The notes beneath the pieces are model-generated. The model worked only from the letters and a program-made list of their open reading frames with translations, did no database searches and was not told the origin of the DNA. Positions 61,003 to 64,000 of a stretch of DNA of 64,000 bases are shown in pieces (the first letter of the stretch is position 1; every line of letters starts with the position of its first letter). Location of the stretch: contig CALYOP010000001.1 in assembly GCA_945266285.1 (NCBI GenBank), positions 1 through 64,000 of the forward strand, read 5' to 3'. The stretch is from an uncultured Commensalibacter sp. GTDB lineage: Bacteria; Pseudomonadota; Alphaproteobacteria; Acetobacterales; Acetobacteraceae. Position numbers and translations under genes: made by a program.

Positions 61003-63465
61003 TTAGAATTGTTGACCAAAGCCAAAACGCATTAACATCATACGATCATGTTTTTGTTTCACAACAGGATAACCAAAGTCAACATTCAATAATCCAAACG
61101 GACTTTTCCATGAGAAACCAACACCCGTACTAACACGTGGTGTTAAAGTATTTCCATAAACACCTGTATGTTTTATCCAATCATTTTTATAGCTGGTATA
61201 ACGACGTTTGACACGCAAACCATCTAATCCACCCATATCAACAAAATATCGACCCATTAGACCAAGATCACGTGCTGCTGGCATTGGAAATGTAACCTGA
61301 GCTGATCCAGTATATATAAAGCGACCACCCAAAAAGTCTTCCTGGGAATGCATGCGGTGACCAAGACCACCATAATTAGCCATTGAACGAGGACCCGCAC
61401 CACCATCCATAAATCCACGAAGATTGCTTCCACCGAGATAGAAGTTATCAATGATTTTTGCGTTTCTGCTACTACCCCAATCCGCAATATAACCGGAACC
61501 AGCAGAAAAGCTTAATGTCCAGTCACGATTCCCTGTTAAATCATCAAGGGGAACATAATAAGATCCGTCAATCTTACCACGCACATATTTTGCATCACCA
61601 CCAATACCAGCAAAGTCACCACCTAATCTGACGACAGCACCGCTATGTGGCATGACACGATTATCACGTGTATCAAACGTAATTGTTGTCCCTAATTGAG
61701 AAAGTAAAGACCACCCTTTTTGATCCAATACATAATAGGATGAATCATCCCAAATGTTATGAATATGCCGATCAATCAAAGAGTAAGTCCAGGACTGAGA
61801 CAATACATTGTTAAAAGCATAACCTAAACGTAGGCTGGCTCCCATACGATCTTCAGAATAGTTCTGATAGGTCTGATTGTTATTTTGGATATAAAACACG
61901 TCAAACCCAGTGACCATGTTTTTATCCATAAAGAATGGATTGGTAAAAGAAAGATCAATCTGCCGAGCATAATAGGCAAGGGTTGCAGAAATACCGGCAT
62001 CTATACCTGTCCCAAGGAAGTTACGTTGCCTTAACCCAATATTTCCCAAAATACCAGAGTCAGTTGAATAACCACCCCCCAGAGAGAACTCACCCGTTGG
62101 TTTTTCAGTTAATGCGATATTAACAACCTTTTTATCTGGAGCCGTTCCATTCGATTTGTTCACATTAACTGTTTTAAAATAACCCAGATCCTCAACAGCC
62201 TGCTTCATATATTTTTCAGTTGTATTGGTATATGGATCATTTTCAGCAATCGGAAGTTCCCGACGTATTACATGATCTTCGGTAACGGTATTACCCGTAA
62301 TGTCTATGCGTTCGACATAAACTCTCGGCCCATCCATTACGTCAAACAGAAGGTCAACGATCTTCTTTTCAGGGTTACGCGCAATCTCTGGCCTTACTAC
62401 AGCAAATGGATGTCCTTTTGCTTGAAGCTCTTCTTGAAGATTTTTAGCTGTATCTTCAATTTCCTTACCGTCATAAATCTGGCCTTTACGCATTACGATT
62501 GAGTTAAGGACTTCTTTTGCTTCGACACCACGAATACTTGAACGGGCATCAACTTTACCCAAACGGTATTGTGGCCCCTCTTCCATCGTATAGGTAATAT
62601 AAAAAGATTTATGATCTGGTGATAATTCACCGGTTGCGTTGACCATCTGAAAATCAACATAACCATTACGTAGATAGAATCGACGAATCAACTCAGCATC
62701 ATATTTAACGCGTTCTGGATTATATTCATCGGAAGATGATAAAAACCGGTACCATGCTGTTTCACGTGATGATGTTACTTGACTTAACCGAGCTTCACTA
62801 AACGCATGGTTGCCAACAAAGGCCAGTTTTTCAATAAGCGTTTTTGGACCTTCGTTGATTTTAAAAACTACATCAATACGATTATGAGAAAGGTTGATAA
62901 CCTGTGGCGTAACAGCGACAGAATAACGTCCTTTAGCAGCATACATTGCAAGAATTCGTTGACGGTCGGATGCAATCAAACCTTCGGAATAAATCGAACG
63001 GGCTCTTAACGCTGTGAATTTTTGAATATCGGCGTCTTTTACTTTTTTATTTCCTTCGTAAACGACCCGATTAACAATTGGATTCTCAACAACATTAATT
63101 TGCAACGTGTTGCCAGAACGACGAAGGTTGATATCCTTAAACAAACCTGTTGCGTAAAGTGTCTTTAACGAACGATCCAACAGATCTTTATTAAATGGAT
63201 CTCCAGGCTGAGCCAGCATGTAAGACAAAATCGTCGGTGTTTCAACACGATCATTTCCGACAACCTGAATCGATTCGATAATACCGCCTCTGGCCGGTAA
63301 TGGCTTATCTGCACCCCGTTTTCCAGTATGATGCCCCTTAACGGCCTTGGCATGACCAGAGGTTTTTGACGGTGTTGTTGTTTGTGCATGCAAACTTCCG
63401 CAAAAGAACGGAACCAAACATACAGAAGCAAACAATGCTGGACGTTTACTTAACAAATCAGTCAC
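61003..63465 (-). CDS. bamA: outer membrane protein assembly factor BamA
   Basis: BamA is the core of the complex that folds and inserts beta-barrel proteins in the outer membrane. The 820-residue product has a signal peptide (LFASVCLVPFFCGSLHAQ), five POTRA domains (about 60-430; IESIQVVGNDRVETPTILSY begins the first) and a 16-strand barrel with FYLGGSNLRGFMDGGAGPRS near the lid-lock region, ending MRFGFGQQF with the C-terminal Phe. It starts at GTG with AGGAAAAGG upstream. rseP precedes it. Confidence 0.97.
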   Translation of the reverse strand: MTDLLSKRPALFASVCLVPFFCGSLHAQTTTPSKTSGHAKAVKGHHTGKRGADKPLPARGGIIESIQVVGNDRVETPTILSYMLAQPGDPFNKDLLDRSLKTLYATGLFKDINLRRSGNTLQINVVENPIVNRVVYEGNKKVKDADIQKFTALRARSIYSEGLIASDRQRILAMYAAKGRYSVAVTPQVINLSHNRIDVVFKINEGPKTLIEKLAFVGNHAFSEARLSQVTSSRETAWYRFLSSSDEYNPERVKYDAELIRRFYLRNGYVDFQMVNATGELSPDHKSFYITYTMEEGPQYRLGKVDARSSIRGVEAKEVLNSIVMRKGQIYDGKEIEDTAKNLQEELQAKGHPFAVVRPEIARNPEKKIVDLLFDVMDGPRVYVERIDITGNTVTEDHVIRRELPIAENDPYTNTTEKYMKQAVEDLGYFKTVNVNKSNGTAPDKKVVNIALTEKPTGEFSLGGGYSTDSGILGNIGLRQRNFLGTGIDAGISATLAYYARQIDLSFTNPFFMDKNMVTGFDVFYIQNNNQTYQNYSEDRMGASLRLGYAFNNVLSQSWTYSLIDRHIHNIWDDSSYYVLDQKGWSLLSQLGTTITFDTRDNRVMPHSGAVVRLGGDFAGIGGDAKYVRGKIDGSYYVPLDDLTGNRDWTLSFSAGSGYIADWGSSRNAKIIDNFYLGGSNLRGFMDGGAGPRSMANYGGLGHRMHSQEDFLGGRFIYTGSAQVTFPMPAARDLGLMGRYFVDMGGLDGLRVKRRYTSYKNDWIKHTGVYGNTLTPRVSTGVGFSWKSPFGLLNVDFGYPVVKQKHDRMMLMRFGFGQQF

Positions 63466-63620
63466 CCTTTTCCTAATGGGATATCAACAAGGAAATTAAA
63501 ACTGAGACCATTTATAACGATCTGTAACAAATTTAAAAACAACTTATTCCCATTTCTTTGGCAGGTATCCGATTTTTATACCTTTTGGCAAGTCGTTGCT
63601 TGGATTTTCTATCATGTAAG

Positions 63621-64000
63621 TTAATGAGTGTGACCTGTAAGCCAACGAAATAATCCCATAGACGAAGCATCATTGAAGGTTACAATCAAAAATAAGAGAA
63701 ATATCAGCACAAAACTGGCGGTAAAAACCCATTCCTGAACTTTGCGATTAACAGGGCGCCCTAAAACGGCTTCGATTCCATAAAAAAGTAACCGGCCACC
63801 ATCAAGAACGGGAATCGGCAATAAATTTATTAATCCGAGATTAACGGATAACAACCCCATAAAGAATACAAGTTTTGAAAAACCACCTTGCGCCACTTCA
63901 CCAGAAATCTGTGCAATACGCAAAGGCCCCCCAAGCTCCTTGGCAGAACGTTTGCCACTGATAACCTCACCAAGCCCTACCAATGTTTGAACACTAAGAT
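63621..64000 (-). CDS. rseP: RIP metalloprotease RseP, C-terminal part
   Basis: This is the C-terminal portion of a site-2-type intramembrane metalloprotease that cleaves anti-sigma factors and signal-peptide remnants. The window ends inside the gene; the frame is open to base 64000. Visible are the last membrane helices and the metal-binding motif NLLPIPVLDGGRLLF, with LGEVISGKRSAKELGGPLRI from the linker after the PDZ region. The HExxH site lies beyond the window. bamA follows by about 150 bp. Confidence 0.92.
   Translation of the reverse strand, partial: LSVQTLVGLGEVISGKRSAKELGGPLRIAQISGEVAQGGFSKLVFFMGLLSVNLGLINLLPIPVLDGGRLLFYGIEAVLGRPVNRKVQEWVFTASFVLIFLLFLIVTFNDASSMGLFRWLTGHTH

Noticed and set aside
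1..64000. tRNA, rRNA or CRISPR arrays
   Set aside because: No cloverleaf with GTTCGA-type T-loop, no rRNA segment, and no regularly spaced direct repeats were noticed in the gaps; a covariance search would be needed for certainty.

Overview
This 64 kb window is chromosomal DNA from an alphaproteobacterium, most likely an AT-rich member of the Acetobacteraceae such as a Commensalibacter-like insect symbiont. That placement is inference. It rests on AT-rich composition with AT-rich spacers, an alphaproteobacterial gene order (rpmH-rnpA-yidD-yidC-engB-argB-dapD-dapE; rnd-kdsD-lptC-lptA-lptB-rpoN-hpf; lysA-DUF4175; trcR-purE-purK; hsp20-DUF1150), LpxI rather than LpxH, and alphaproteobacterial protein types. 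No rRNA, tRNA, CRISPR array or intact insertion sequence was seen.

Layout. 1-3.2 kb: the end of an SGNH hydrolase, then rpsB-tsf-recO. 3.3-5.9 kb: tehB, then a decayed island. There an isochorismatase-family gene is split by remnants of a serine recombinase and a VOC (glyoxalase-fold) gene. 5.9-12.4 kb, minus strand: recQ, an OmpA-like lipoprotein, the cydDC exporter and an orphan ECF sigma factor. 12.8-18.7 kb, plus strand: a GT2 glycosyltransferase, a TVP38/DedA-like membrane protein, two tandem paralogous GT-C-like membrane proteins, and the ABC-F protein Uup. 18.8-29.7 kb: a Gfo/Idh/MocA oxidoreductase, secD-secF, a lipoprotein, mscL, rpmE, trcR-purE-purK, a frameshifted radC, argH with a small lipoprotein, and a secreted trypsin-like protease. 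30-33.3 kb: an iron-uptake unit with a Fur-like site, a TonB-dependent receptor and a PiuC/YbiX dioxygenase. 33.6-44.6 kb: lysA, a DUF4175 protein, an EVE protein, an RNase D-like nuclease, and the KDO/LPS-transport to sigma-54 block. 44.7-48.7 kb: a heat-shock unit (hsp20-DUF1150) with a candidate sigma-32 promoter and ROSE-like thermosensor, then def-fmt-truA and a membrane protein. 49.2-55.6 kb: the rpmH-to-dapE operon on the minus strand, with a clear promoter and terminator. 55.6-64 kb: a membrane-anchored DHp-only protein, gloA, and the outer-membrane operon rseP-bamA-ompH-lpxD-fabZ-lpxA-lpxI.

Much of the window serves the envelope: lipid A synthesis (lpxA, lpxD, fabZ, lpxI), KDO synthesis (kdsD), LPS transport (lptC, lptA, lptB), outer-membrane protein assembly (bamA, ompH, rseP) and inner-membrane insertion (yidC, yidD, secD, secF). 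The least explained parts are the GT2/TVP38/GT-C-like cluster (12.8-16.8 kb), the nested decayed island (4.1-5.7 kb) and the DHp-only protein at 55.6 kb. Frameshifts in radC, the isochorismatase and the VOC gene indicate ongoing gene decay.
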